Below are positions 1-8,566 of a stretch of DNA of 64,000 bases, piece by piece; within the stretch, counting starts at the first letter, position 1, and the number at the start of each line of letters is the position of its first letter. Source of the DNA: Kitasatospora sp. NBC_00315 (GTDB lineage: Bacteria; Actinomycetota; Actinomycetes; Streptomycetales; Streptomycetaceae); assembly GCF_041435095.1 (NCBI RefSeq), contig NZ_CP108025.1, forward strand, positions 1,240,001 to 1,304,000. The letters are read 5' to 3'. The notes below the pieces were generated by a model, which did not search any database, was not told where the DNA came from, and was given only the letters and a program-made list of their open reading frames with translations. A program made the translations under genes and the position numbers.

Positions 1-601
1 GGTCGGCCCCTACGGGGCGGTGCTGGCGGACGGTTCCGAGTACCGGGGGCGGTACGGCCTCACGGTGGCGGAGCTGGAGGCGTTCCACCGACTGCGGATC
101 GAGGTGCTGGCCGCCGCCGGCCCGGACGTGCTGGCCCTGGAGACCGTCCCGGACACCGACGAGGCGCGGGCCATGCTGCGGGCGGTGCGCGGCGTCGGCC
201 TGCCGGTCTGGCTGTCGTACAGCGTCGAGGGCGGGCGCACCCGGGCCGGGCAGCCGCTGGCCGAGGCGTTCGCGCTGGCCGCGGGCTCCGACGAGGTGGT
301 GGCGGTCGGGGTGAACTGCTGCACGCCCGCCGACGCCGACCGCGCGGTGGCCCTGGCGGCCCGGGTGAGCGGCAAGCCGGTGGTCGTGTACCCGAACAGC
401 GGGGAGAGCTGGGACGCGCGCACGGGCGACTGGCGCGGCGGGAGGACCTTCGCGCCCGGGTCGGTGGCCGCCTGGCTGTCCGCCGGCGCGCGGCTGGTCG
501 GCGGCTGCTGCCGGGTCGGACCGCGCACGATCGCCCAGGTGGCGGCGCAGGTCGACCGGGCCACCCGCCGCCCGGGAGCGACCGGGCCGCCGATAGCCTG
601 A
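1..601 (+). CDS. mmuM: homocysteine S-methyltransferase, C-terminal part (5' end outside window)
   Basis: The frame is open from base 2 to the stop at 599-601, so the start lies before the window. The visible part opens with GPYGAVLADGSEYRG, a typical early motif of the Pfam S-methyl_trans family. It also has VGVNCC and VGGCCRVGP, which supply the zinc-binding cysteines (one from NCC, a pair from GGCC). The family transfers a methyl group from S-methylmethionine or SAM to homocysteine in the cytoplasm. About 200 residues are present, against roughly 300 for the family, so about a third is missing. The substrate donor cannot be decided from the sequence. The next gene, the glycerol regulator, is separated by 184 bases and looks unrelated. 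Confidence 0.9.
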   Translation, partial: VGPYGAVLADGSEYRGRYGLTVAELEAFHRLRIEVLAAAGPDVLALETVPDTDEARAMLRAVRGVGLPVWLSYSVEGGRTRAGQPLAEAFALAAGSDEVVAVGVNCCTPADADRAVALAARVSGKPVVVYPNSGESWDARTGDWRGGRTFAPGSVAAWLSAGARLVGGCCRVGPRTIAQVAAQVDRATRRPGATGPPIA

Positions 602-747
602 CACGGCCACGGGCCGGCCCGCGCACGGCCGGCCGGCGACGACGCGGCTCGCGCGCGGGCGGCGCCGCGGACCGCCCGGGCCGGTGGTTTCGGGCGGGAA
701 AGGTGCACACGAGCACGTTCGCCTGGCAGACTCGTGCCCTAGCCATC

Positions 748-764
748 GGTCGACAATGTCGACC
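748..764. promoter_or_regulatory. GylR operator, site 1 (before gylR)
   Basis: GGTCGACAATGTCGACC is a perfect 8-bp inverted repeat around one central A, ending 21 bases before the gylR start. Nearly the same sequence occurs before glpF (1983-1999). Two copies, one before the regulator and one before its presumed target, fit an IclR-family dimer site with autoregulation. The assignment to GylR is inference. Confidence 0.7.
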
Positions 765-785
765 GCCTGTCCGTGGAGGTACCGC

Positions 786-1550
786 ATGCCCGGCCCGATC
801 CAGTCGCTCTCCCGGGCCGCCGCGATCCTGCGGCTGCTGGCCGGCGGCGAGCGCCGGCTGGGCCTGTCCGAGGTCGCGACCTCGCTGGACCTCGCCAAGG
901 GCACCGCGCACGGCATCCTGCGCACGCTGCAGCAGGAGGGCTTCGTCGAGCAGGATCCGGAGAGCGGCAAGTACCAACTGGGCGCCGAACTGCTGCGCCT
1001 GGGGCAGAGTTACCTCGACGTCCACGAGCTGCGGGCCCGGGCCCTGGTCTGGGCCGACGACCTGGCCCGGGCGGCCGGCGAGACGGTCTACCTCGGCGTG
1101 CTGCACCAACGGGGCGTACTGATCGTGCATCACGTGTTCCGGCCCGACGACAGCCGCCAGGTGCTGGAGGTCGGTTCGATGCAGCCGCTGCACAGCACCG
1201 CGCTGGGCAAGGTGCTGTTGGCCTACGACCCGGTGGCCCGCGGCGAGCTGGGCGGGAGTCCACTGGAGTCGTACACCTCCCGCACGCTCACCGACCTCGC
1301 GGACATCGACGCCGAGGCGGCGCTGACCCGCGAGCGCGGCTGGGCCGCCTCGGTCGAGGAGACCTGGGAGGGTGTGGCCTCGATCGGCGCGCTGATCCAG
1401 GACCGGCGGCGCAACCCGGTGGGCGCGGTCTGCACCAGCGGCGCGGTGGAGCGGGTCTGCGAGGCAGGTTTCGTGCGGCCGTCCCTGGTGGCGTCGGTGC
1501 GCAGCGCCGCACGGGCCATCTCCCGGGATCTGGGCGCAGGGCGGTTCTGA
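786..1550 (+). CDS. gylR: IclR-family glycerol operon regulator GylR
   Basis: This 254-residue protein has the IclR layout. An N-terminal winged helix (about residues 5-65) contains LGLSEVATSLDLAKGTAHGI. A C-terminal effector-binding domain follows, with HSTALGKVLLAY and a Cys-bearing GAVCTSGAVERV segment. The ATG at 786 was chosen over more upstream in-frame codons because GGAGG lies 7-11 bases before it and the protein then begins directly at the winged helix. It sits immediately upstream of glpF-glpK-glpD in the same order as the Streptomyces gyl locus, where GylR represses glycerol catabolism and is relieved by glycerol or glycerol 3-phosphate. The perfect palindrome at 748-764 implies autoregulation. 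Confidence 0.92.
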   Translation: MPGPIQSLSRAAAILRLLAGGERRLGLSEVATSLDLAKGTAHGILRTLQQEGFVEQDPESGKYQLGAELLRLGQSYLDVHELRARALVWADDLARAAGETVYLGVLHQRGVLIVHHVFRPDDSRQVLEVGSMQPLHSTALGKVLLAYDPVARGELGGSPLESYTSRTLTDLADIDAEAALTRERGWAASVEETWEGVASIGALIQDRRRNPVGAVCTSGAVERVCEAGFVRPSLVASVRSAARAISRDLGAGRF

Positions 1551-1820
1551 GCCCCGGGCCGCGTCGGCGCTCCCGCGGCTCGGCCGGCTGAGCCGCCCCG
1601 GGGCCGGGCGGATCGCCGAGCCCCGGCCGGGAGCGGAACCGTGCGCTTCCGGGCGCTCCGGCGGGCCCGGGGCACTCCCACCGGCCCGGGCACCGGTGCG
1701 CTCCCGCCTGCCCGGGCCTCGTCCACTCCCACCTGCCCGGACGCCCCGCGCGCCACCCTGTGCCACGACGGACCCCGGCGGGCCCCGGCGGCCCCCGCAG
1801 GGTCGGCGCATCCTCTTGAT

Positions 1821-1843
1821 GCGGACAGGCAGCGCCTGTCCGC
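1821..1843 (+). terminator. Stem-loop between gylR and glpF (probable gylR terminator)
   Basis: GCGGACAGGC and GCCTGTCCGC form perfect 10-bp arms around a 3-base loop (AGC), followed within 12-30 bases by two T runs. It best fits termination of gylR, leaving glpF to its own promoter. The very tight loop also makes a protein-binding palindrome possible. Confidence 0.6.
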
Positions 1844-1982
1844 ACTCTGGCGTTTTGTCCGGTTTTTAAGCCATTTGAGTGCTAGCTTCGCCGCAGGTTC
1901 CCGATCCCCGCGAGTCCTCGGTCACAGGTGTGTCACCCGGCCTTGACGGGAAGCCGAGGTGAGGGGGAAGCTTCCGCATGAC

Positions 1983-1999
1983 GGTCGACATTGTCGAAC
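1983..1999. promoter_or_regulatory. GylR operator, site 2 (before glpF)
   Basis: GGTCGACATTGTCGAAC matches the operator before gylR except for the central base and one base in the right arm. It lies 131 bases before the glpF start, where it could block or activate the operon promoter. Confidence 0.7.
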
Positions 2000-2129
2000 G
2001 GTGGCCGCAGTAAATGGGTCCCCATCGTCGAGGCCGCAGCTCGGGGACGAGAAGCGGCCGCCCGACACGGTGTCCCGCCACCGTGTCCTTCCCCCACCTG
2101 CTCCGGGCCATACGGACAAAGGAGTCTTT

Positions 2130-2849
2130 GTGTCCGCGTTCTCCAACGGCGACATCTTCGTCGGCGAAACCCTCGGCACCGCCGCCCTGATACTTCTCGG
2201 CGGCGGCGTCTGCGCCGCCGTCACGCTCAAGAAGTCCAAGGCCGTGAACGCCGGATGGCTGGCGATCACCTTCGGCTGGGGGTTCGCGGTGATGATCGCC
2301 GCGTACATGTCCGCCCCGAAGTCCGGTGCCCACCTCAATCCGGCCGTCACCATCGCCATCGCCGTCGACACCGGCGACTGGAGCAAGGTGCCGGTCTACC
2401 TCGGCTCCCAGCTGCTCGGCGCGATCATCGGCGCCGTCCTGGTCTGGCTGACCTACCTCGGCCAGTTCCAGGCCAACGAGGAGCCGACCCTGGGCATCTT
2501 CTCGACCGGGCCCGAGATCCGGAACCCGATCCAGAACCTGCTCACCGAGATCATCGCCACCACGGTGCTCTGCCTGGCGATCCTGACCCAGGGGCTCACC
2601 AAGGGCCTGGGCCTGTCGGGCACCGGCGTGCTGATCGTCGGCCTGACCGTGGTCGGCATCGGCCTCTCGCTCGGCGGCCCGACCGGATACGCCATCAACC
2701 CCGTCCGGGACCTGGGACCGCGCATCGTTCACTCGCTGCTGCCGATCCCGAACAAGGGCGGCAGTGACTGGAGCTACGCCTGGATCCCGGTCGCCGGTCC
2801 CGTCATCGGCGGTCTGCTGGCCGGCCTGATCTACAACCTCGCGTTCTGA
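2130..2849 (+). CDS. glpF: Glycerol uptake facilitator, aquaglyceroporin (GlpF/GylC)
   Basis: This 239-residue MIP-family channel passes glycerol through the cytoplasmic membrane. Six hydrophobic segments and two half-helix loops are visible. The first loop has the standard [10 protein letters not shown]. The second reads NPVRDLGPR, so the usual Ala of the second NPA box is Val, while the selectivity-filter Arg is kept. The GTG at 2130 was chosen because AAAGGAG lies five bases upstream and the protein then starts at [16 protein letters not shown], just before helix 1; the frame upstream is low-quality. It is the first gene of the glycerol operon and feeds GlpK, 183 bases downstream. Confidence 0.93.
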   Translation: MSAFSNGDIFVGETLGTAALILLGGGVCAAVTLKKSKAVNAGWLAITFGWGFAVMIAAYMSAPKSGAHLNPAVTIAIAVDTGDWSKVPVYLGSQLLGAIIGAVLVWLTYLGQFQANEEPTLGIFSTGPEIRNPIQNLLTEIIATTVLCLAILTQGLTKGLGLSGTGVLIVGLTVVGIGLSLGGPTGYAINPVRDLGPRIVHSLLPIPNKGGSDWSYAWIPVAGPVIGGLLAGLIYNLAF

Positions 2850-3032
2850 TCCGACCCGCCGCTCCACCCACCGCGCTCCGCGCCCCGGTGTTCGCCCGGA
2901 CGCCGCGCCCGCCTCGCCTCCGGTTCGGCCACCGCCTGGTTTGGCCCGCGCCCTCCCCCGGGGACTGAGACAGCGTCAGGCACACCGGAAGCCCCCGATC
3001 CCCATCCCCCTCCTCAGAGCCGAGGCCCAGAC

Positions 3033-4568
3033 ATGACCACCGCTCCCGTCTCCACGTCCGGCAACTACATCGCCGCGATCGACCAGGGCACCACCTCCAG
3101 CCGGTGCATCATCTTCGGCGCCGACGGCCGCATCGTCGCCGTCGACCAGCAGGAGCACCGGCAGATCTTCCCCCAGCCGGGCTGGGTCGAGCACGACGCC
3201 GCCGAGATCTGGACCCGCGTGCGGTCCGTGGTCCGGGGCGCACTGGAGAAGGCCGGCCTGACCAGGGACGACATCCGCGCGATCGGCATCACCAACCAGC
3301 GCGAGACCACCGTCCTGTGGGACCGGCACACCGGCGAGCCCGTGCACAACGCGCTGGTCTGGCAGGACACCCGGACCGAGGCGCTCTGCCGCGAGCTGGG
3401 CCGCAACGTCGGCCAGGACCGCTTCCGCCGCGAGACCGGCCTCCCGCTGGCCAGCTACTTCGCCGGTCCGAAGATCCGCTGGCTGCTGGACAACGTCGAG
3501 GGCCTGCGCGAGCGTGCCGCGGCCGGCGACATCCTGTTCGGCACGATGGACACCTGGGTGATCTGGAACCTCACCGGCGGCGTCGACGGCGGCAAGCACA
3601 TCACCGATGTGACCAACGCCAGCCGCACCATGCTGATGAACCTCAACACCCTCGCCTGGGACGAGAAGATCGCCGAGTCGATGGGCGTGCCGATGGCCGT
3701 CCTGCCGGAGATCCGCTCCTCCGCCGAGGTGTACGGAACCGCGGTCGGCGACCTCGAGGGCGTCCCGGTCGCCTCCGCGCTCGGCGACCAGCAGGCCGCC
3801 CTGTTCGGCCAGACCTGCTTCGACGAGGGTGAGGCCAAGAGCACCTACGGCACGGGCACCTTCCTACTGCTGAACACCGGCGAGAAGATCGTCAACTCCT
3901 ACCACGGCCTGCTGACCACGGTCGGCTACCGGATCGGCGACCAGGCCCCGGTCTACGCCCTGGAGGGCTCGATCGCCGTCACCGGTTCGCTGGTGCAGTG
4001 GCTGCGCGACCAGCTCGGCATCATCTCCACCGCGGCCGAGATCGAGACCCTCGCCAACACCGTCGAGGACAACGGCGGCGCCTACTTCGTGCCGGCCTTC
4101 TCCGGCCTGTTCGCCCCGTACTGGCGCTCCGACGCCCGCGGTGTGATCGCCGGCCTGACCCGGTACGTCACCAAGGGCCACCTGGCCCGCGCCGTCCTGG
4201 AGGCCACGGCCTGGCAGACCCGCGAGGTCGTCGACGCCATGCAGAAGGACTCCGGGGTCGAGCTGACCGCGCTCAAGGTCGACGGTGGCATGACCTCCAA
4301 CAACCTGCTCATGCAGAACATCGCGGACGTCCTGGACGCGCCGGTCGAGCGCCCCTACGTGGCCGAGACGACCGCACTGGGCGCCGCCTACGCGGCCGGC
4401 CTCGCGGTCGGCTTCTGGCCCGACCTCGACACCCTGCGGGCCAACTGGCACCGCGCCGCCGAGTGGACCCCCCGCATGGACGAGGCCACTCGGGAGCGCG
4501 AGTACAAGAAGTGGCTGAAGGCCGTCGAGCGCACCATGGGTTGGGTGGAGGAGGACGAGCAGAACTGA
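3033..4568 (+). CDS. glpK: Glycerol kinase (GlpK/GylA)
   Basis: The 511 residues match a full-length FGGY-family kinase, which phosphorylates glycerol to sn-glycerol 3-phosphate with ATP in the cytoplasm. The N-terminal phosphate-binding loop [17 protein letters not shown] and the substrate segment [11 protein letters not shown] are present. [10 protein letters not shown] and [14 protein letters not shown] lie in the middle, and the C-terminal FGGY signature region has [14 protein letters not shown]. No part is missing. Start ATG 3033 gives a short 12-residue lead before the FGGY fold. It lies in the glp operon. A strong hairpin follows its stop (4576-4607) before glpD. Confidence 0.97.
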   Translation: MTTAPVSTSGNYIAAIDQGTTSSRCIIFGADGRIVAVDQQEHRQIFPQPGWVEHDAAEIWTRVRSVVRGALEKAGLTRDDIRAIGITNQRETTVLWDRHTGEPVHNALVWQDTRTEALCRELGRNVGQDRFRRETGLPLASYFAGPKIRWLLDNVEGLRERAAAGDILFGTMDTWVIWNLTGGVDGGKHITDVTNASRTMLMNLNTLAWDEKIAESMGVPMAVLPEIRSSAEVYGTAVGDLEGVPVASALGDQQAALFGQTCFDEGEAKSTYGTGTFLLLNTGEKIVNSYHGLLTTVGYRIGDQAPVYALEGSIAVTGSLVQWLRDQLGIISTAAEIETLANTVEDNGGAYFVPAFSGLFAPYWRSDARGVIAGLTRYVTKGHLARAVLEATAWQTREVVDAMQKDSGVELTALKVDGGMTSNNLLMQNIADVLDAPVERPYVAETTALGAAYAAGLAVGFWPDLDTLRANWHRAAEWTPRMDEATREREYKKWLKAVERTMGWVEEDEQN

Positions 4569-4575
4569 CCCGCAC

Positions 4576-4607
4576 GCCGGTCGGGGCCGTACGCGGCCCC
4601 GACCGGC
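4576..4607 (+). terminator. Perfect hairpin between glpK and glpD
   Basis: CCGGTCGGGGCCG (4577-4589) pairs with CGGCCCCGACCGG (4594-4606) around TACG, and one more G-C pair extends it. Because glpD continues on the same strand 114 bases later, it may give partial termination or protect the upstream glpFK message rather than end the operon. Confidence 0.6.
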
Positions 4608-4720
4608 CGACGCTGTTCACCGGGCCACGACCAGGGCCCGCCCCCGGCCTCCCGCGAGGCCGGACCGCACACCGAGAGGAGAAACGGCGCGCCGCCCGCA
4701 CCGGACGCCGTAAACACACC

Positions 4721-6316
4721 ATGGCAACCATCCCGACCCTGGGTGCCGAGCGCACCGCCGGCCACACCGCCTCCCGCGCCGAGACCCGCGAGCTCCTGGG
4801 CAGGGCGACCTACGACCTGCTGGTGATCGGGGGCGGCATCCTCGGCACCGCCGTGGCGTGGACCGCCTCCCAGGCGGGTCTCAAGGTCGCCATGGTGGAC
4901 GCGGGCGACTTCGCCGGCGCCACCTCCAGCGCCTCCTCCAAGCTCGTCCACGGCGGGCTGCGCTACCTGCAGACCGGCGCGGTCAAGCTGGTCGCGGAGA
5001 ACCACAGGGAGCGGCGCGTGCTGGCCACCGACGTGGCCCCGCACCTGGTCAACCCGCTGACCTTCTTCGTCCCCGTCTACAAGGGCGGCCCGCACGGCGC
5101 CACCAAGCTCGGCGCCGGCGTCTTCCTGTACTCCGCGCTGTCCGCGTTCCGCGACGGCATGGGGCGGGTCTCCACCGCCGCGCACGCCGCCCAGCAGGTG
5201 CCCGCGCTGCGCAGCGAGGGTCTGCGCTCGGTCGCGGTCTACGGCGACCACCAGATGAACGACTCACGGGTCGCCGTGATGACCGTCCGCGCGGCCGTCG
5301 ACGCCGGCGCCGTGGTGCTCAACCACGCCGAGGTCACCGGCCTGCGATTCACCGGCAGCCGGGTCACCGGCGCCGAGCTCCAGGACCGCCTCGACGGCAC
5401 CGAGTTCGGCATCAACGCCCGCCTCGTCCTGAACGCCACCGGCCCCTGGGTCGACCACCTGCGCACGATGGAGGACGCCGGTTCGGCGCCCAGCATCCGC
5501 CTGTCCAAGGGCGCGCACGTGGTGGTCAAGCGCCGCTCGCCGTGGCGCGCCGCGCTGACCATCCCGATCGACAAGTACCGCGTCTCCTTCGCCATCCCGT
5601 GGGAGGACCACGTCCTCCTCGGCACCACGGACGAGGAGTACACCGGCGATCCGCAGGACGTCCGCGCCACCGAGGCGGACATCGACCAGATCATGGGCGA
5701 GGCCGGGCACGCGATCCGCGACGAGCACCTCGACCGCGATCTGATCACGTACTCCTTCGCCGGCCTGCGGGTGCTGCCCGGGGGCCCCGGGGACACCTCC
5801 GCCGCCAAGCGCGAGACGGTCGTCACCGAGGGCCGGGGCGGCATGCTCTCGGTCGCCGGCGGCAAGTGGACCACCTACCGGCACATCGGCCGCACCGTGC
5901 TGGAGAAGCTCGCCCACATCCCCGGCACCACCCTCGGCGAGGACATGTCGCCGATCGCCGCCACCGTCCCGCTGCCGGGAGTCGGCGCACCCAACGCCGT
6001 CGCACACCGCCTGCTGATCGACCGCGAGCCCGGCTCCCGGATGGAGCCGCTGGTCGCCAAGCACCTGGCCGGCCACTACGGCACCCTCTCCTTCGACATC
6101 GCCCGCATGATCGACGAGAACCCCGAGCTCGGAGCCCCGATCCACCCGGACGGCCCCGACGTCTGGGCCCAGGTCGCGTACGCCGCCGACAACGAGTGGG
6201 CGTACACGACGGACGACGTGCTGCGCCGGCGCACCACGATGACGGTGCGCGGGCTGGCCACGCCGGAGATCCAGCAGGAGGTTGAGGCCTTCCTCGCGAA
6301 GCGCGGAAAGAAGTAA
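4721..6316 (+). CDS. glpD: FAD-dependent glycerol-3-phosphate dehydrogenase (GlpD/GylB)
   Basis: The 531-residue flavoprotein oxidizes glycerol 3-phosphate to dihydroxyacetone phosphate at the membrane and passes electrons to quinone. The FAD-binding LLVIGGGILGTAVAW motif is at about residues 30-44, followed by the family motif SSASSKLVHGGLRYLQ. GTTDEEYTGDP and AGGKWTTYRHIG are in the middle and the C-terminal DAO-type domain is complete. Start ATG 4721 fits the domain boundary. A GAGGAG lies about 40 bases upstream, too far to be its ribosome-binding site, so initiation may be weak or the start slightly different. The last eight codons and the stop are copied in a downstream 33-base tandem repeat. 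Confidence 0.95.
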   Translation: MATIPTLGAERTAGHTASRAETRELLGRATYDLLVIGGGILGTAVAWTASQAGLKVAMVDAGDFAGATSSASSKLVHGGLRYLQTGAVKLVAENHRERRVLATDVAPHLVNPLTFFVPVYKGGPHGATKLGAGVFLYSALSAFRDGMGRVSTAAHAAQQVPALRSEGLRSVAVYGDHQMNDSRVAVMTVRAAVDAGAVVLNHAEVTGLRFTGSRVTGAELQDRLDGTEFGINARLVLNATGPWVDHLRTMEDAGSAPSIRLSKGAHVVVKRRSPWRAALTIPIDKYRVSFAIPWEDHVLLGTTDEEYTGDPQDVRATEADIDQIMGEAGHAIRDEHLDRDLITYSFAGLRVLPGGPGDTSAAKRETVVTEGRGGMLSVAGGKWTTYRHIGRTVLEKLAHIPGTTLGEDMSPIAATVPLPGVGAPNAVAHRLLIDREPGSRMEPLVAKHLAGHYGTLSFDIARMIDENPELGAPIHPDGPDVWAQVAYAADNEWAYTTDDVLRRRTTMTVRGLATPEIQQEVEAFLAKRGKK

Positions 6317-6408
6317 CAGCACAGCCTCGCGAAGCGCGGAAAGAAGTAACAGCACAGCCTCGCGAAGCGTGGAAAGAAGTACCAGCACAGCCTCGCGAAG
6401 CGCGGAAG
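6292..6408 (+). repeat. 33-bp tandem repeat made from the glpD 3' end
   Basis: The unit begins CCTCGCGAAGCGCGGAAAG and ends CAACAGCACAG-like. Copies span 6292-6324, 6325-6357 and 6358-6390 (two substitutions in the third), with a partial fourth at 6391-6407. The first copy contains the glpD codons LAKRGKK and the stop. The later copies repeat that coding end, stop included, as untranslated sequence. Confidence 0.9.
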
Positions 6409-6597
6409 GCGGCGGGAGGCGGTAGCTCGCGGCGGCGGCGGTACCCGTCCGCCGCCGTTCGACCGCCCCCACCTTCCGGCCGCCTGACGCACGCCGACCG
6501 CATCCCGCCGTTCGACCGCCTGAACGTCGTGCGGGACACCTCGGCGGGAAGCGGAGATCAAGAAACCTCAGAGAACGCTCAAATTTTCTGGATCTTG

Positions 6598-7644
6598 ATG
6601 GTTCGTCACCGATCGCTCCCTACGCTTTCGAACGTGTATTCCACCTTGGGTTCGACCATCCACCTGGCCGACGACGCCCGCGCGTCGGCAGCAGCCGCAC
6701 TCCGCTCGTTGCCCGACCTGGGGGCAGCCCTGCCGGACTCCGACGCGCAGCCGTACCTGGAGCACGGGGCCAAAGTCCTGCGCAACGTCCTGCCGGTGCG
6801 GTGCCTCGACGAGCTGGCCGCCTGGCGCCGCGAACCGACGTCCTGGCTGACCCTGACCAACCTTCCGGCGCAGGCCGCGGAGGTGCCCACCCCGCAGGAC
6901 GGCTTCTGCGACGAGCGGCTGGTCACCGCACCCAACCTCGTCCACTTCGGCCTGCTGCGGCTGCTCGGGCTCGACCCGGTCGCGTACCGCTGGGAGAACG
7001 AGGGCCGGCTGATCCGCAACGTCGCGCCGCGACCGGAGGCCGCCCGGACCAACACCTCCTGGGGATACGCCCAGCCGCTCGACTGGCACACCGACGACTC
7101 CGTGCTGGACCACGGGAGGGACGCCCGGTCCGCCGAGGCGATCCCGCACTACCTGTCCTTCTACGGCATGCGCAACACCGAGGGCGTGCCGACCGACCTG
7201 CTGCCCGTCGACGCCGTCCTCGCCGATCTGCCGGACCGGGTCGTCGCGGCGCTGCGGCGCTCCGAGTACTCGGTCACGGCGCCCGAGTCCTACCGTGCCG
7301 ACGAGCACGGCCGGCCGCCGGCGAAGGACGCCGTGCCGATGCTCTGGACGCTGCCGGACGGCAACACCGGGCTGCGCTACGGCCCCGGCCTGATCACCGG
7401 CCTCACCCCGCAGGCCCGGTCCGCGCTCGAAGCGTTCGAGGCGGTGACCGGCGCGATGGACGGCCTACCGGTGCTGATCGAGGCCGGCGGCTTCCTCGTC
7501 TTCGACAACCGCCGGGTGATGCACCGACGGGTGCCGTTCCGGCCCGCCGCCGCCGGTCACGCGCGCTGGCTGCGCCGTTGCTACGCGCTGGGCCACGCGG
7601 CCGTCCCGGTCACCGACGCCGTACCGCTGCGGCCCACGCCGTGA
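6598..7644 (+). CDS. Fe(II)/2-oxoglutarate-dependent oxygenase, TauD/clavaminate-synthase-like
   Basis: The protein (348 residues from ATG 6598) shows the 2-oxoglutarate oxygenase facial triad. HTD is in LDWHTDDSVLDHG, and the distal His in FDNRRVMHRRVPF is followed by Arg in ARWLRRCYALG for 2-oxoglutarate. Overall it resembles the clavaminate synthase / asparagine- and arginine-hydroxylase group that acts on free or carrier-bound amino acids. The substrate is not readable from sequence. The start is uncertain: GTG 6634 is also in frame, and TACGCT just before it with TTGATG further up would make a leaderless transcript there. It stands alone, with no peptide synthetase nearby. The 5' flank (6550-6640) is unusually AT-rich for this genome. 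Confidence 0.8.
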   Translation: MVRHRSLPTLSNVYSTLGSTIHLADDARASAAAALRSLPDLGAALPDSDAQPYLEHGAKVLRNVLPVRCLDELAAWRREPTSWLTLTNLPAQAAEVPTPQDGFCDERLVTAPNLVHFGLLRLLGLDPVAYRWENEGRLIRNVAPRPEAARTNTSWGYAQPLDWHTDDSVLDHGRDARSAEAIPHYLSFYGMRNTEGVPTDLLPVDAVLADLPDRVVAALRRSEYSVTAPESYRADEHGRPPAKDAVPMLWTLPDGNTGLRYGPGLITGLTPQARSALEAFEAVTGAMDGLPVLIEAGGFLVFDNRRVMHRRVPFRPAAAGHARWLRRCYALGHAAVPVTDAVPLRPTP

Positions 7645-7677
7645 CGCCGCTCACCGCGGCCGCGTACCGGACGGCGT

Positions 7678-7696
7678 CCGCCCCGGCACGGGGCGG
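7678..7696 (+). terminator. Short hairpin after the oxygenase gene
   Basis: CCGCCCCG and CGGGGCGG pair around GCA, 34 bases after the oxygenase stop and just before the ribosome-binding site of the next gene. It could terminate the first transcript or modulate translation of the second. Confidence 0.4.
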
Positions 7697-7720
7697 CAGC
7701 GGCGGGCGGAGGTCGCGGCA

Positions 7721-8500
7721 ATGCCCGACGTCTCCCTGACCACCCTCGCGCTGCTCTGTCTCGCGGCCGCCGCCGCGGGCTGGATCGACGCCGTGGTGGG
7801 CGGCGGCGGACTCGTCCAGCTGCCCGCGCTGCTGGTGGGTCTGCCGCACCTGCCGACGGCGTACGTGCTCGCCACCAACAAGGCGGTGGCGGTCGTCGGC
7901 ACCGGGGCCGCGGCCGTGACGTACACCCGGAGAACCAGGATCGACCTGCGGACGGCGCTGCGGATCGGTGTGGCCGCGGCGCTCGGCTCGCTCGCCGGGG
8001 CGTCCTTCGCGGCCGGGATCAACAGCGCCGTGCTGCGCCCGTTGATCATGGTGGTGCTGCTGACCGTGCTGGGGTTCGTGCTGTTCCGGCCCGCCTTCGG
8101 TGCCGCTCCCGCGGCCGGGCCGGTGTCCCGTCGGCGCGTGCTCACCGCGATCCTGCTGGCCGGCACGGGCATCGGGTTCTACGACGGGCTGCTCGGCCCC
8201 GGCACCGGCACCTTCCTGGTGATCGCGCTCGCCGCGATCCTGCGGCTGGACCTGGTGGCGGCCTCGGCCACCACCAAGGTGGTGAACGTCTGCACCAACC
8301 TCGGGGCGCTCGCCATGTTCGCCTACCAGGGGGCGGTGCTGTGGCGGCTGGCCGCCGTGATGGCCGTCTTCAACCTGACCGGCGGCATGATCGGCGCGCG
8401 GATGGCACTGAAGCGGGGCAGCGGGTTCGTCCGGGGCGTCCTGGTGGTCGTGGTGGTGAGCCTGGTGGTCAAGCTCGCCGACGACCAGTGGTTCGCCTGA
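7721..8500 (+). CDS. TSUP-family (TauE/SafE) membrane permease
   Basis: The 259-residue integral membrane protein has about eight hydrophobic helices and the internal repeat of the sulfite exporter TauE/SafE family. Both repeats show the family signature: GWIDAVVGGGGLVQLPALL near the N-terminus and GFYDGLLGPGTGTFLVIAL in the second half. Members move sulfite, sulfoacetate or other organic anions across the cytoplasmic membrane; the cargo here is unknown. GGAGG lies about 11 bases before ATG 7721. It may be co-transcribed with the oxygenase 76 bases upstream. Many TauD-type oxygenases act on sulfonates, but the oxygenase here looks closer to the amino-acid hydroxylase branch, so a shared sulfonate role is only a guess. 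Confidence 0.85.
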   Translation: MPDVSLTTLALLCLAAAAAGWIDAVVGGGGLVQLPALLVGLPHLPTAYVLATNKAVAVVGTGAAAVTYTRRTRIDLRTALRIGVAAALGSLAGASFAAGINSAVLRPLIMVVLLTVLGFVLFRPAFGAAPAAGPVSRRRVLTAILLAGTGIGFYDGLLGPGTGTFLVIALAAILRLDLVAASATTKVVNVCTNLGALAMFAYQGAVLWRLAAVMAVFNLTGGMIGARMALKRGSGFVRGVLVVVVVSLVVKLADDQWFA

Positions 8501-8512
8501 CCGCGGGCGGCG

Positions 8513-8549
8513 CGAGGCCCGGGGCTCCCGTCGGAGCGCCCGGGCCTCG
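8513..8549. terminator. Bidirectional terminator between TSUP gene and gntP
   Basis: CGAGGCCCGGG plus GCTCC (8513-8528) pairs with GGAGC plus CCCGGGCCTCG (8533-8549) around CGTC, with a single bulged G. It is centred between two convergent genes. Confidence 0.8.
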
Positions 8550-8566
8550 TGCGTGGCCGGAGCCGG

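Larger units (their letters stand above)
1551..2129. other. 579-base gylR-glpF intergenic region
   Basis: No coding frame is convincing here. The first 270 bases are GC-rich and simple. A perfect stem-loop sits at 1821-1843, followed by a T-rich stretch (GTTTTGTCCGGTTTTTAAG). The second operator is at 1983-1999 and the glpF ribosome-binding site at 2118-2124. The glpF promoter must lie after the hairpin; TTGACG at 1943-1948 is a possible -35, but no good -10 is spaced from it. Confidence 0.6.

Noticed and set aside
2850..3032. Separate promoter or terminator between glpF and glpK
   Set aside because: No hairpin or promoter-like pair stands out; co-transcription is simpler.
6292..6408. Possible CRISPR array
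   Set aside because: The units are contiguous with no spacers and derive from the glpD end.
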